Shown here in pieces: positions 24,909-33,787 of a stretch of 64,000 bases of DNA; positions within the stretch are counted from its first letter, which is position 1, and each line of letters opens with the position of its first letter. Location of the stretch: the NCBI GenBank assembly GCA_947494145.1, contig CANLTZ010000006.1:62001-126000 (forward strand). Direction: 5' to 3'. This DNA comes from an uncultured Jannaschia sp. Lineage in GTDB: Bacteria; Pseudomonadota; Alphaproteobacteria; Rhodobacterales; Rhodobacteraceae. The notes below the pieces were generated by a model that was given only the letters and a program-made list of their open reading frames with translations, had not been told where the DNA came from and ran no database searches. The position numbers were made by a program, and so were the translations under genes.

Positions 24909-25970
24909 CTAGCGTCGCGTGTTCATCAGCGCATGGATGGCGGCGACGGCCTCGTCCAACGGGTCGGCCAGGCCGTCCGGCGTAAGCGTTCTTGGCGTCC
25001 CTTGCCCAAGCAGAACCGCTTGCCCGGATGCGATCAGCAGGTCGGAATAGGCCGAAGCGCGGCGCGGTGACCTCAAGATGCCTGCCCGGCGCAAAGTCTG
25101 CACCACAGCCATGCGGTCCAGCCCAGCTTGGACGTGGGACCAGAGGTGCCCCACGCGCCCCAAAGCGTGTGGCAGGGGAAAGACATGGATCGGGCGCCCC
25201 GTTCGCCGGGCATCTTCCATCATGGAAACGCTGTCTCCCGTGACGATGATTTCATCGGCGAGCGCCAGGTAGCCCAAATAAGGGTTGTCTTTGTCCTTCC
25301 CCCATGCGTGGAAATGGAATGGGGCATCCACGGCGTCTCGGATGGCAGCGATCGCCTTGGCCTCTGTGCGCGGCCCCGTCGTGATCAGAAGCGAGCCGCC
25401 TTTCTTGTTGGCAAGCGCGACAGCCTGCCGCCCAAGCTTGGCAGCGGCCTGCGCGTCTAGCACCAAGGGCGGAGCCGACCCGCCGACCAAAACGGCGACG
25501 CGGGGGTGCGGCAGGTGGGCCAGCTTGTCGTGCCATTCGAGATGCGCAGCAGACAGGGCCTGACGATCAGGTCCGCCTATGGGCCCAGACAGGCGACGCA
25601 CATTGTCCGACGGCGGCAAGCCATATTGCCGCGTCGTCAGCACCAGATCGAAGTCGCTCAACGGCGCGCGTGGCCGACCCAGGCGTATATGGACCGCCCC
25701 GGCCTGCGCCGCGATCCAGTGGGCCACGGGCACGGAGCGCCAGCCAATCGCAAGCACCAGGTCAGGCCAGGGCTCGGACAGCTGATCCCTTGCCGCGCTT
25801 GTCAGCGGTGCGAGTGTCTTGCGGCGGCCGTAAAACGGGCTCCAGACGGGACGCGGTTTGCGCCATTCGAGCGTCTTGAACGTCACAGGCCAACCAAGAC
25901 CACCTGCCAAGGCGCGAAGCTGCGCATTGTCACCTGCGCGTTGCCCAAGAAGAACCCAGACCTTCGGCAT
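24909..25970 (-). CDS. ELM1/GtrOC1-family glycosyltransferase-like protein (1)
   Basis: This 353-residue protein is of the family misleadingly called 'mitochondrial fission ELM1', a GT-B-like bacterial group. Seen: MPKVWVLLGQRAGDNAQLRALA, an AVLVGGSAPPL loop, SLLITTGPRTEAKA, and the conserved DEIIVTGDSVSMMEDARRTGRPIHVFPL block near residues 245-272 that resembles a nucleotide-sugar binding site. There are no membrane helices. It is upstream of aasR on the same strand, so it may decorate the sphingolipid or another envelope glycan. A 200-bp gap separates it from the divergent ABC exporter. Confidence 0.8.
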   Translation of the reverse strand: MPKVWVLLGQRAGDNAQLRALAGGLGWPVTFKTLEWRKPRPVWSPFYGRRKTLAPLTSAARDQLSEPWPDLVLAIGWRSVPVAHWIAAQAGAVHIRLGRPRAPLSDFDLVLTTRQYGLPPSDNVRRLSGPIGGPDRQALSAAHLEWHDKLAHLPHPRVAVLVGGSAPPLVLDAQAAAKLGRQAVALANKKGGSLLITTGPRTEAKAIAAIRDAVDAPFHFHAWGKDKDNPYLGYLALADEIIVTGDSVSMMEDARRTGRPIHVFPLPHALGRVGHLWSHVQAGLDRMAVVQTLRRAGILRSPRRASAYSDLLIASGQAVLLGQGTPRTLTPDGLADPLDEAVAAIHALMNTRR

Positions 25971-26173
25971 GTCGTTTCGGGTCTGGTCCAAATCCTGTGC
26001 CACGGGGATAACGCTTTCGGATGTCGGTTTGTGCCATAGAAGATGGTGCCACCGATGCCCAGAGAGCTTTCGACCACCATCCCGATCTGTGACCTGCGAC
26101 GCTACGTTTACACCCCTTTTTGCGCGGTTGGATTGCGGCCATAAGGGGTGCGCAATGAGACAGGAGCGTTGGC
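25971..26173. promoter_or_regulatory. Divergent promoter region with 8-bp inverted repeat
   Basis: This gap separates the leftward ELM1-family gene from the rightward ABC exporter. It contains CACCCCTT at 26111-26118 and AAGGGGTG at 26143-26150, an inverted repeat with a 24-base spacer that lies 24 bases before the exporter start and overlaps its probable leader. No consensus promoter was assigned. Confidence 0.35.
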
Positions 26174-27892
26174 GTGCGCCACGTGATGCGAATTTTCTTC
26201 CAGGCCGAGGGCACGCGCCCGGGTATTGTCCTGTTCTGCCTGTTGATCGCCACGCTTGCACAGGGCGTCGGTTTGGCCAGCATGTTGCCCGTGGTCTCTG
26301 TCGTGTTGGAGGGTGAAGGCGGCGGCAACAGCGGCTCCAGTAAAATGGTGCTGGATGCCGTGGCCTGGCTTGGCCTGCCGATGAATGTCTATCTGCTGCT
26401 GGCCATCGCCGTCGGGGCAATCGTCCTTAAGAACGCTCTAACCCTTCTGGCCATGACCTATGTGGGCTACTCTGTCGCCCATATTGCCACCCGAATGCGC
26501 CGTAGTTTCGTGGAAAAGTTGCTCCATGTGCGTTGGTCCTATCTGACCGGCCAGCCCATGGGCGAGATTACCAACGCGCTCAGCTTAGATGCGACGCGGG
26601 CGGGGCAAGCATATCTGTCGGCCGCCCATTTCATGGTCTATTGCTTCCAGGCGACCATCTACATCGCGGTCGCAATGTTCGTGTCCTGGCAAGTTACGAC
26701 CCTTTCGCTTGTCGCCGGGACCGGGATCGCTGTGGTGATGGGGCATTTCATCGGCCGGGCCCGCCGCGCCGGCAAACGGCAGACTGTCCATACGCAGGCC
26801 TTCGTGCGTGACCTGTCGGATGCGCTCAACAACATCAAGCCGCTCAAGGCCATGGGGCGCCAGCGCAATGTGGCAATTCTGTTGGAACGCAGCATCAGCC
26901 GGTTGCGCAAGGCGTTACGCCGTCAGGTTTTCGCCAAGCAGGCGCTCAAGAATGGCAATGAAGCATTGGCTGCCATCGTGATGGGGTTAGGCTTGGCCGC
27001 CGCCATCGGCCTTTGGAACATCCCGGGCGCTGAGCTTGTGGTGCTGGCCGTTTTGCTGGTTCAACTTGTCGGGGCGATCAACAAGATCCAGGGCGAGTTG
27101 CAGAAGGCCGTCATTTTTGAAAGTGCCTATGATAGTGTGATCGACAAGATCGCTCAGTTGCGCGATGAAGCGGAACCCGAGGAAGGCGCGCTTCAGCCTG
27201 CATTCGAAACCGGTTGCACCTTAGAAAATGTCAGCTTCGCGCATCCAGCGCGTCCCGTCTTGAGGGGAGTCACGCTAAACTTCCGCAAGAATTGCACGAC
27301 TGTGCTGACGGGGCCATCCGGGTCCGGCAAGACGACCGTGGCGGATTTGGTTTTGGGCTTCGTGACACCTGATGAAGGGCGCATTCTGGTCGATGGTCGG
27401 CCCTTGTCGGACTACGCCTTGCGGGATTGGCGCCATATGATCGGATACGTCCCGCAAGAGTTGATTTTGTTTAACGAGACCATCTTCGACAACATAACCC
27501 TGGGCGACTCGGACCTAGATGAAGACGATGTTCGTGAGGCGCTCAAGGTGGCTGGCGGGCTCGACTTTGTGGAGGCGCTGCCCGACGGCTTGATGACACA
27601 TGTCGGAGAAAAGGGCGCGCGTCTGTCGGGCGGGCAACGCCAACGCATCTCGCTCGCGCGGGCGCTCGTCGAAAAGCCGCAGCTCTTGATCCTTGATGAA
27701 GTGACCAGCGCCCTCGACCCCGAAACAGAAGCCGAGATCGTGGAAAATATCCGCGCCTTGCAAGGCACGACGACCATCATCGCGATCACGCACCGCACTG
27801 CGCTCTTGGATGTGGCCGACGACATCTACGCGCTGGAAGATGGACGGATCGTGCAAAAGCCGAGGATTGAGCCTGTGCGTGACGTTGTCTGA
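26174..27892 (+). CDS. MsbA-like ABC transporter (fused membrane and ATPase domains)
   Basis: This 572-residue half-transporter has six membrane helices in residues 1-315, then an ATPase with GPSGSGKT at 380-387, LSGGQRQRISLARAL from 484 and the Walker B LLILDEVTSALD. Type I exporters of this kind flip lipids or glycolipids such as lipid A core. The GTG start at 26174 has a CAGGAG site seven bases upstream; ATG 26186 is an alternative. Its convergent neighbour (stop 6 bases away) is a second ELM1-family gene. Substrate is unproven; a lipid made by the flanking genes is the inference. Confidence 0.88.
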   Translation: MRHVMRIFFQAEGTRPGIVLFCLLIATLAQGVGLASMLPVVSVVLEGEGGGNSGSSKMVLDAVAWLGLPMNVYLLLAIAVGAIVLKNALTLLAMTYVGYSVAHIATRMRRSFVEKLLHVRWSYLTGQPMGEITNALSLDATRAGQAYLSAAHFMVYCFQATIYIAVAMFVSWQVTTLSLVAGTGIAVVMGHFIGRARRAGKRQTVHTQAFVRDLSDALNNIKPLKAMGRQRNVAILLERSISRLRKALRRQVFAKQALKNGNEALAAIVMGLGLAAAIGLWNIPGAELVVLAVLLVQLVGAINKIQGELQKAVIFESAYDSVIDKIAQLRDEAEPEEGALQPAFETGCTLENVSFAHPARPVLRGVTLNFRKNCTTVLTGPSGSGKTTVADLVLGFVTPDEGRILVDGRPLSDYALRDWRHMIGYVPQELILFNETIFDNITLGDSDLDEDDVREALKVAGGLDFVEALPDGLMTHVGEKGARLSGGQRQRISLARALVEKPQLLILDEVTSALDPETEAEIVENIRALQGTTTIIAITHRTALLDVADDIYALEDGRIVQKPRIEPVRDVV

Positions 27893-27898
27893 AGCGCT

Positions 27899-28882
27899 TC
27901 AGTCCTTCAGCCAATCACTCAACGCTTCTTTAATCGGCTCGGCAACGAGATTGGCTTGATCTTCTAGTTGCCGAGTCGTCTGCTGATCTTCTGTTTCTTC
28001 CAATACTGATAGATATCCGGCAGCCAAGAACTGATCAATGAAACGGGCGTTTTCCGTAGTGTTTGGCGCGCGGTCCATGTCGAGTACATGGACCGGCAAC
28101 CCACGTGCGCAGCACTCTGACACCATGGTAATGCTGTCCGGGCAGACCACAAATCGCGATGCAGTTGCCAGCGCGTCTTTGTAGCCATCCCGGTCGTTTA
28201 CCTCGATAAAGCGGACCTTTGGTCCTCCTAGGGTTTGGCGCAGCAGTTTCTGAGTGCGCGGAAAAGTCCTGCGTGAGAAAACGACGCTAAGCTTCGCCGC
28301 CGGGAACGCGACGTTCAGCGCTTTCAGAGATGCTCGAAATGTTGGTCCATCATAGTCGAAGGTGACGTTCTTGCCGCCCACTAGAAGGACGACATGTGGT
28401 TCACGGGGCGAATGGGATTGAACCGGAGCCTGACTGCGCGCCAGCACACCGTCAATATGCAGCACCTTGCGCGCATCCGGTGCGGGCGCGTCCGGCAGAA
28501 GTTGATGACGGGATGCGATCAAGATGTCGACGAAATCGGTCGAAGGGCGCGGCACGGCCACATGAATGATGAACAACCGGTCCCCCATGATTCTACGCCA
28601 AAAGCGGCAGAGTGTCAGGACCGATCGGCCACTTGAAATGATGATCAGGCGCTTTGGCAGACGGTTGGACAGGCCCGCCCATAGGGTTTGCAGTGGCGTC
28701 AGAAAGCGAAGTTGGCGCTTGCGCCGTGGCGTGTCGGCAGCGGCCTTGCCGTCGATCTCGATCGTCTTCTTGGGTGTCAGCCCCAAGGCGTCCGCCAGCG
28801 CGACGCATTGATTGAAATGTCCCGTCTTGCGCACTGACACGATCCAGAGAGGGGCATTACTGCAATCAGTCGTCTGGGTCAT
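27899..28882 (-). CDS. ELM1/GtrOC1-family glycosyltransferase-like protein (2)
   Basis: This 327-residue member of the same family as the protein encoded at 24909-25970 shows APLWIVSVRKTGHFNQCVALADAL, VVLLVGGKNVTFDYDG, LSVVFSRRTFPRTQ and FVVCPDSITMVSECCARGLPVHVLDMD. It begins 6 bases after the pyruvyl transferase stop, so it is last in the operon from 30958. The proposed activity is a GT-B-type transferase acting on an envelope glycan. Its Cys-rich motif (SECCARG) differs from the first copy. Which sugar it uses cannot be read from the sequence. Confidence 0.72.
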   Translation of the reverse strand: MTQTTDCSNAPLWIVSVRKTGHFNQCVALADALGLTPKKTIEIDGKAAADTPRRKRQLRFLTPLQTLWAGLSNRLPKRLIIISSGRSVLTLCRFWRRIMGDRLFIIHVAVPRPSTDFVDILIASRHQLLPDAPAPDARKVLHIDGVLARSQAPVQSHSPREPHVVLLVGGKNVTFDYDGPTFRASLKALNVAFPAAKLSVVFSRRTFPRTQKLLRQTLGGPKVRFIEVNDRDGYKDALATASRFVVCPDSITMVSECCARGLPVHVLDMDRAPNTTENARFIDQFLAAGYLSVLEETEDQQTTRQLEDQANLVAEPIKEALSDWLKD

Positions 28883-28888
28883 GGCGTT

Positions 28889-30025
28889 TCAACGCTTCAG
28901 GCGGCGCATAAGGCGACCAAGCCCGCTGCCCGACGCGGGTTTCGGCGGCCTACCTGTTAGTGCCTCAACCCGACCGCTCGCTTCGCGGAAGCGCCGTTTT
29001 GCAATGGCCAGCGCTTCGGCGGCAAGGGCGCTATGGCGCGTGGCGACCTGGCTGTGCAGGCGCGCCACTTCGTCGTCTTCGGTGCTGTCTTTGCCTGTTC
29101 CGAGAACCTGAAAGATGGGGAGGTTTCGCATTTCTAGAAGTCGCGCCTGCGCTGTCTGAAAAGCTGGGCGCTGATCTTCGAGACGCTGCAATTGTGCGCG
29201 CAGCGACAGGAGGTCGGTGCAGGGTTTGACGGGCAGATCCCATGCCTCAATGAAGGCGTCCATTTTCCAAGAATTGCTGGCCAGTGGCACGAAAGGCACC
29301 CCCGCCAGCGTCGCCAGATAAAGCCCGTGATATCGTGCCGACAGGACACGGCCTGCGGTTCCGACATCTGCGACGGCGTTCTGCCAGTCAGTGCGTGCCG
29401 CCTCCGTATGAAGAGGGTAGAAATGAGGTGGCGCCAGGGGATCGGCCTCGACCATAAAGCGCGTACAGGTGTCCCCGGTATCGGAATCGCGGGCCTTGAC
29501 CCAGTCGGTCACCAGCGTCGCCCCGCGAACGTCACGGCGCGGGGTTTCGTCGAAAGCGGCGGCGATGATGGAATCCGGGGCCTGTACGCAGGACAAACCC
29601 ATTGATTGTACATAAGCATAGGATCGGGGGTCGCGGACAAAGAAGGCGTCCAGCTTGGCCAGCGCCTCGGTCGGCACCGCCATTTCTTGAAACAAAGCGT
29701 TCACCAGCAGCGTGGCCTTGCCCAAACGCTGGGCGATGGCGATCAGCGCGATATATTCCAGACCGTTGCCGTGGTGCAGCGTGCCCTCGCCATTCACCAC
29801 AAGGGCGTCGGCTTCGGCCAGATGCGCCATGATCGCGCTCTGGCTTTCTAGCACGGCGACCGTGTCGTCCAAGTTTTTACGCGCATGGGGACGCAGTTCA
29901 TTGACGAAATAGCGTTGGGTGACCGTGTGCCCGGCGCGACCCAGCAGCCTGGCATGGGCGTCGGATACGGCCTGACAGCCGATATGCGACTTGGTGGCCG
30001 TGTCGTTGCACAGAAGGATTTTCAT
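28889..30025 (-). CDS. Polysaccharide pyruvyl transferase family protein
   Basis: This 378-residue protein has the PS_pyruv_trans pattern: MKILLCNDTATKSHIGCQAVSDAHARLL, LVVNGEGTLHH, FFVRDPRSYAYVQSMGL and the late SARYHGLYLATLAGVPFVPLASN block near residues 230-253. The family adds ketal-pyruvate to sugars of cell-surface glycans. A GGAGGG site precedes the ATG. It lies between a GT-A-like gene and an ELM1-family gene. A long charged C-terminal tail (residues 300-378) is atypical and may be a docking region. Confidence 0.84.
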   Translation of the reverse strand: MKILLCNDTATKSHIGCQAVSDAHARLLGRAGHTVTQRYFVNELRPHARKNLDDTVAVLESQSAIMAHLAEADALVVNGEGTLHHGNGLEYIALIAIAQRLGKATLLVNALFQEMAVPTEALAKLDAFFVRDPRSYAYVQSMGLSCVQAPDSIIAAAFDETPRRDVRGATLVTDWVKARDSDTGDTCTRFMVEADPLAPPHFYPLHTEAARTDWQNAVADVGTAGRVLSARYHGLYLATLAGVPFVPLASNSWKMDAFIEAWDLPVKPCTDLLSLRAQLQRLEDQRPAFQTAQARLLEMRNLPIFQVLGTGKDSTEDDEVARLHSQVATRHSALAAEALAIAKRRFREASGRVEALTGRPPKPASGSGLGRLMRRLKR

Positions 30026-30058
30026 CTGGGCAGCGCCCTCCGAACCGACAGGCGGGGA

Positions 30059-30958
30059 TCAGACCGCTTGTCGGAGGGGTTCAAGAACCTCATCCACCGG
30101 CGGTACGCGGGCGATGACCTCGGGCGCGTCCGCTCGGACGTGGCGGTTAGCCATTTCCGATTGCAGCATTTCTTCGGTGACCTCGCCCGCGTCCAGACAC
30201 TCCTTGAGGATGGCGAAGAAGAACTGTTCCTGCCGCGGGTCGGGATGGGGCAGGTATTTGCCCTTCCGCTGAATGCCCGCCAGGCCCAGCTTGCGCAAAA
30301 TCCAGGGCGCGCGGTTGGTGTAGTCGATGGGCAATCCGCTCTTCCACGGCTGGGTGCGCCGCTTGGTGTTGTGGATAAGCATCGTATCCGGGGCAAGCCG
30401 GTCAAAATCGTTCCAGAATGACTCCAAGTGCCCGATGGCGCCTTCGGGTTCGCGCTTGAGCTCGATCCAGTCTTCGTAGTCAAGCTTGCCGGCGAATAGG
30501 TCTTCAAATTGCTGACGAATTTTCCAGTGCGTAAGTTTCGCACATTCCAGAAGCATCACGCTGGAGGCCACGTAGTCAGCCTTGCCCTTATGGCCTGGGC
30601 GCGGCTTGGCGCAAACGCTTGCGCCCTGCATGTCGCGTTCGAATAGCACGTTGATGTCGCCCACGGCAAAGACATCGGGGTCGATGACGACGGCGCGGCC
30701 TTCATATTCCATCAATTCGGGCGGGCTGAAGCGGACGGGCGTGAAGGATTGCAGGTCGTCATTGCGCCATTCGCGCCAGGTGCCGCCGCGCAGGAATTTG
30801 CGGCCCTCGAACTCCCGGAAGAACGGGAAGTCTTCCTGGCGTGTGATGCGCACGTCAAAAGCATCCGGGTTGGCGGAGGCGCGCTTCAAAGACCGGCGGC
30901 CAACGATGGCGCCGACCATCTGCTTGTCGTTGGTGTGGATGAAGACAGTGTGTTTCAT
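30059..30958 (-). CDS. Glycosyltransferase-like protein (GT-A/GT8-type, tentative)
   Basis: This 299-residue protein begins MKHTVFIHTNDKQMVGAIVG, a GT8-like opening, and has an Asp-rich VVIDPDVFAVGDINVLF motif near residues 90-106 as in D-x-D transferases. Downstream are conserved-looking blocks DTMLIHNTKRRTQPW and GKYLPHPDPRQEQFF. It is first in the leftward operon with the pyruvyl transferase and ELM1-type protein, 33 bases upstream of the former. A glycosyltransferase role is inferred from the motif and neighbours; an uncharacterised family is possible. Confidence 0.6.
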   Translation of the reverse strand: MKHTVFIHTNDKQMVGAIVGRRSLKRASANPDAFDVRITRQEDFPFFREFEGRKFLRGGTWREWRNDDLQSFTPVRFSPPELMEYEGRAVVIDPDVFAVGDINVLFERDMQGASVCAKPRPGHKGKADYVASSVMLLECAKLTHWKIRQQFEDLFAGKLDYEDWIELKREPEGAIGHLESFWNDFDRLAPDTMLIHNTKRRTQPWKSGLPIDYTNRAPWILRKLGLAGIQRKGKYLPHPDPRQEQFFFAILKECLDAGEVTEEMLQSEMANRHVRADAPEVIARVPPVDEVLEPLRQAV

Positions 30959-31142
30959 AATGCCCGCTCTCTATCCCGTCGATGGCAGAGGGGGCAATCA
31001 CCGTCCGGCTGAATTTGCGGCCAGGCTGTAACCTTTCGCGATCACTGTGCACCGTGTCAGCCGGAAACGTGTTGTCTGCAAAGCCGCAACACTCCACGGT
31101 CCATAGCTCGCACTGTGGCGGGATGCCGCAAAGCGTCAGAGC

Positions 31143-31400
31143 TCAGGGAAGCGTCTTCGCCTGCGGAGAACCCTCGATGATCGTGCCCCCATGGGACGTG
31201 GTGGAGCCCAGATAAGCAATGGGCTTGCCGTCGCAACTCGCCATGGAGGAACCTTTGATGATTGTGGCGCCACAGGCTGTCTTGTCGCCCTCGCGCGCCA
31301 CGGGGCGACCATCCACCAGCCCGGAGCCGCCGGTGACGATCACGTTCATACCGCATTTAGGGCAGGCATGTTTGTCTCCGAGGCGGGCGACAGGCAGCAT
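31143..31400 (-). CDS. PAAR-domain T6SS spike-tip protein
   Basis: This 85-residue protein is composed almost only of the PAAR domain (MLPVARLGDKHACPKCG, IVTGGSGLVDGRPVAREGDKTACGATIIKG, GGTIIEGSP). PAAR proteins sharpen the VgrG tip of the type VI needle. ATG 31400 with a GGAGAAAGAC site is preferred; an ATG at 31436 gives a 97-residue form. There is no C-terminal toxin domain. It diverges from vgrG across 152 bp, and its stop is 184 bases from the GT-A-like gene. Confidence 0.93.
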   Translation of the reverse strand: MLPVARLGDKHACPKCGMNVIVTGGSGLVDGRPVAREGDKTACGATIIKGSSMASCDGKPIAYLGSTTSHGGTIIEGSPQAKTLP

Positions 31401-31552
31401 GTCTTTCTCCGGCGTGTCAAAGGGTGCGGCGATCATGGAACAGCGGACAGGACGACGTAAAGCCCTACCCTTTCCGAAATGACTATATCGGGTTAGCGTC
31501 CGTCGCAGCGCCCGTATTGGGATGTCATCGAAGTCTTAACGAGGTTCGATCC

Positions 31553-33622
31553 ATGAACGCGATCTTCAAACAGGCCACCCGCCTTGGCCGTCTTCACACT
31601 GCGATGGGAAAGGACGCGCTTGTCCTTTTGCGCTTTGATGGCACCGATCACATGAACGGCCTGTTCGAATATCGTGTCGAGGCGCTGTCGACCGAGCCCA
31701 ACATCAATTTCGACGATCTGGTGGGCACCCATGCCACCGTCGAGATCGAGACGCGCGCACACGGCGCCAAGCAGTTCGATGGCATCGTTACCCAGGCCCA
31801 ATGGGCGGGCGTGGGCGAAAACGGGAATCGCTACAACCTGGTGCTGCGGCCCTGGATTTGGCTGGCTGGTTTGCGGCGCAACCAGCGCATCTTCCACCGC
31901 ATGACCGTCGTCCAGATCGTGGAAGAGTTGCTGTCCGACTATGCCGAATTGGGCGACCCGCATCTGGAGAACAAGCTGTCCAACCAATATCCCGAGTTGG
32001 AGTATACCGTGCAGTACCGCGAATCGGACTTAGCGTTCTGCACGCGGCTGTTGGAGAAGTTTGGGATTAGCTACCACTTCGCCCACAAGACGGGCTCCCA
32101 TACGATGGTTCTGACCGATGCGGTCGATGCCCATGAGCCGCTGCCAGGCGGCACGCGCGACTACAAGCCCGTCGACGCCGATCACCAGGCCGATGGGGAA
32201 CACTTCTGGGTCTGGTATCCTGAGCGGAACATCACCACCGGTGCGGTCCGCCTGACGGACTACAACTTCAAGACGCCCACCGCTGCCATGGAAGCCGATG
32301 AGATGGGCGAGGCCGCTTATATCAATGGCCAGATCGAGAGTTTCGATTACCCGGGCGAATATCTCAACCATCGCACCGGCCAGGCTGTGGCCAGCCTGCG
32401 CACGATGCAGGAGCGCGGGCAGGACCGACGTCATCGGGCCCTGGGCAATTGCCCATCGCTGAAGGCCGGTCTGACCGTGGGGCTGACGGGCGACTACGTG
32501 CCCGGCGTAAAGGATGAGGATTACCTCTGCCTGCGAGCCTCCCATTCCTACATCTCCGACGCTTACGGCACCGGGGATACGAAGTCGGACCGCCACGCCT
32601 ATTCTGGTGAATACGTTTTGATGCCCGTGACCGCGCCGCTTGCGCCGGACCGCAAGACGCCGTTGCCCATCGTGCAAGGCCCACAGACCGCTCGCGTTGT
32701 GGGCGAGGGGGAGATCGATTGCGACGAATTTGGCCGCATCCTTGTCCGCTTCCACTGGGACCTGGAAGACGCCTATTCCATGCGCTGCCGCGTCAGCCAG
32801 AACTGGGCGTCAAAAGGGTGGGGCGGCATGGTCATTCCCCGTATCGGCATGGAAGTGGTGGTCGAGTTTCTGGAAGGCGACCCCGATAAACCGCTGGTGA
32901 CGGGATGCGTCTATAACGGCCGAAACGACCCGCCCTATCCGTTGCCCGCGGCCAAGACCAAGAGCGTGTTCAAGACCGACACCCACCAAGGCAGTGGCTT
33001 CAATGAGCTGACCTTCGAGGATGAGCGCGACCAGGAACTGATCTACATGCATGGTCAGAAGGACCATCAGATCGACATTCTCAACGACCGCAGCAAAACC
33101 ATCGGGCGCGACCAATCCGAAGCGGTGGGCCGCGACAAATCCATCAGCGTGGGCCGCGACCACACCGAAAGCGTGGGCCAGGATGCGCGGCACACCATTG
33201 GGCGCGACGTGATCTATCAAGTGGGCCAGAACCAGCAGGAAAAGTACGGCAAGGACCATGTCCATGTGGTCGGCAACATCCACAAGCAGGACATCTATGC
33301 CGACCATCTGGTGCAGACCGGGCGCAACCGCGAAGAGACCGTGCTCGGTAAGTCCGTTCTGAACGTGAACGAATCGATCACCAACAACACCAAGCTACAC
33401 ACGCTGATGGCTTATCAGAAAATCGTTCTGAAGGGCCCGGGTGGGAAGCTGACGATTGACGGTTCCGGCATCACGTTGGAGGCGGCGCAAATCTGGCTCA
33501 AGGGAAATGTAAGTATGGGCGGCGGTGGCTCGGCCCAGGTGCCGACCCTGCAGGGGGCCGCGAACGATGCGCTTCCTCTGGTTGAGGAATGCGTCGTCCA
33601 AAAAGGCGTCGACGAGGACTAG
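31553..33622 (+). CDS. vgrG: VgrG spike protein of the type VI secretion system
   Basis: This 689-residue VgrG protein has an N-terminal gp27-like region (residues 1-380) and a gp5 OB-fold region around ILVRFHWD and WASKGWGGMVIPRIGMEVVVEFLEGD. Residues 510-560 hold repeated GRD/VGRDxx units (TIGRDQSEAVGRDKSISVGRD), a short triple beta-helix that mounts the PAAR tip. The C-terminus has no toxin domain. A 120-residue tail after the helix (KIVLKGPGGKLTIDGSGITLE) matches the usual DUF2345-like end. Start ATG 31553 is preceded by CGAGGTT. No effector or chaperone gene follows; a giant autotransporter does. Confidence 0.94.
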   Translation: MNAIFKQATRLGRLHTAMGKDALVLLRFDGTDHMNGLFEYRVEALSTEPNINFDDLVGTHATVEIETRAHGAKQFDGIVTQAQWAGVGENGNRYNLVLRPWIWLAGLRRNQRIFHRMTVVQIVEELLSDYAELGDPHLENKLSNQYPELEYTVQYRESDLAFCTRLLEKFGISYHFAHKTGSHTMVLTDAVDAHEPLPGGTRDYKPVDADHQADGEHFWVWYPERNITTGAVRLTDYNFKTPTAAMEADEMGEAAYINGQIESFDYPGEYLNHRTGQAVASLRTMQERGQDRRHRALGNCPSLKAGLTVGLTGDYVPGVKDEDYLCLRASHSYISDAYGTGDTKSDRHAYSGEYVLMPVTAPLAPDRKTPLPIVQGPQTARVVGEGEIDCDEFGRILVRFHWDLEDAYSMRCRVSQNWASKGWGGMVIPRIGMEVVVEFLEGDPDKPLVTGCVYNGRNDPPYPLPAAKTKSVFKTDTHQGSGFNELTFEDERDQELIYMHGQKDHQIDILNDRSKTIGRDQSEAVGRDKSISVGRDHTESVGQDARHTIGRDVIYQVGQNQQEKYGKDHVHVVGNIHKQDIYADHLVQTGRNREETVLGKSVLNVNESITNNTKLHTLMAYQKIVLKGPGGKLTIDGSGITLEAAQIWLKGNVSMGGGGSAQVPTLQGAANDALPLVEECVVQKGVDED

Positions 33623-33624
33623 CC

Positions 33625-33726
33625 TGTTCGCGAACAAAGGCAAATTTTCCTCGCCTTTGTACCCGGTTAACCGGTGAAGCAATGTTACAGTGTTGCGAAA
33701 AATGGGGGGTGACGTTGTGGTCACCC
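33625..33726. promoter_or_regulatory. Dense palindrome cluster upstream of the autotransporter
   Basis: Four inverted repeats lie between vgrG and the autotransporter: TGTTCGCGAACA (33625-33636), ACAAAGGC/GCCTTTGT (33634-33641 and 33653-33660), CCGGTTAACCGG (33663-33674) and GGGTGAC/GTCACCC (33707-33713 and 33720-33726). The second pair overlaps the first and could end vgrG transcription; CCGGTTAACCGG looks like a dimeric repressor operator. Binding partners are unknown. Confidence 0.45.
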
Positions 33727-33787
33727 TTGCAACCGGCGGTTCTTTGCCCACGCATGGCCCGGTCACATTCTCTTGATCGAGTGCGTT

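Noticed and set aside
24909-25970. Mitochondrial fission ELM1 function
   Set aside because: The name comes from a plant homologue. In bacteria this family is GT-B-like and linked to surface glycan genes, so the fission role does not apply.
31143-33622. Toxin domain on PAAR or VgrG
   Set aside because: PAAR ends after the core domain and VgrG has only the usual beta-helix tail. No catalytic motif of a known toxin was seen.
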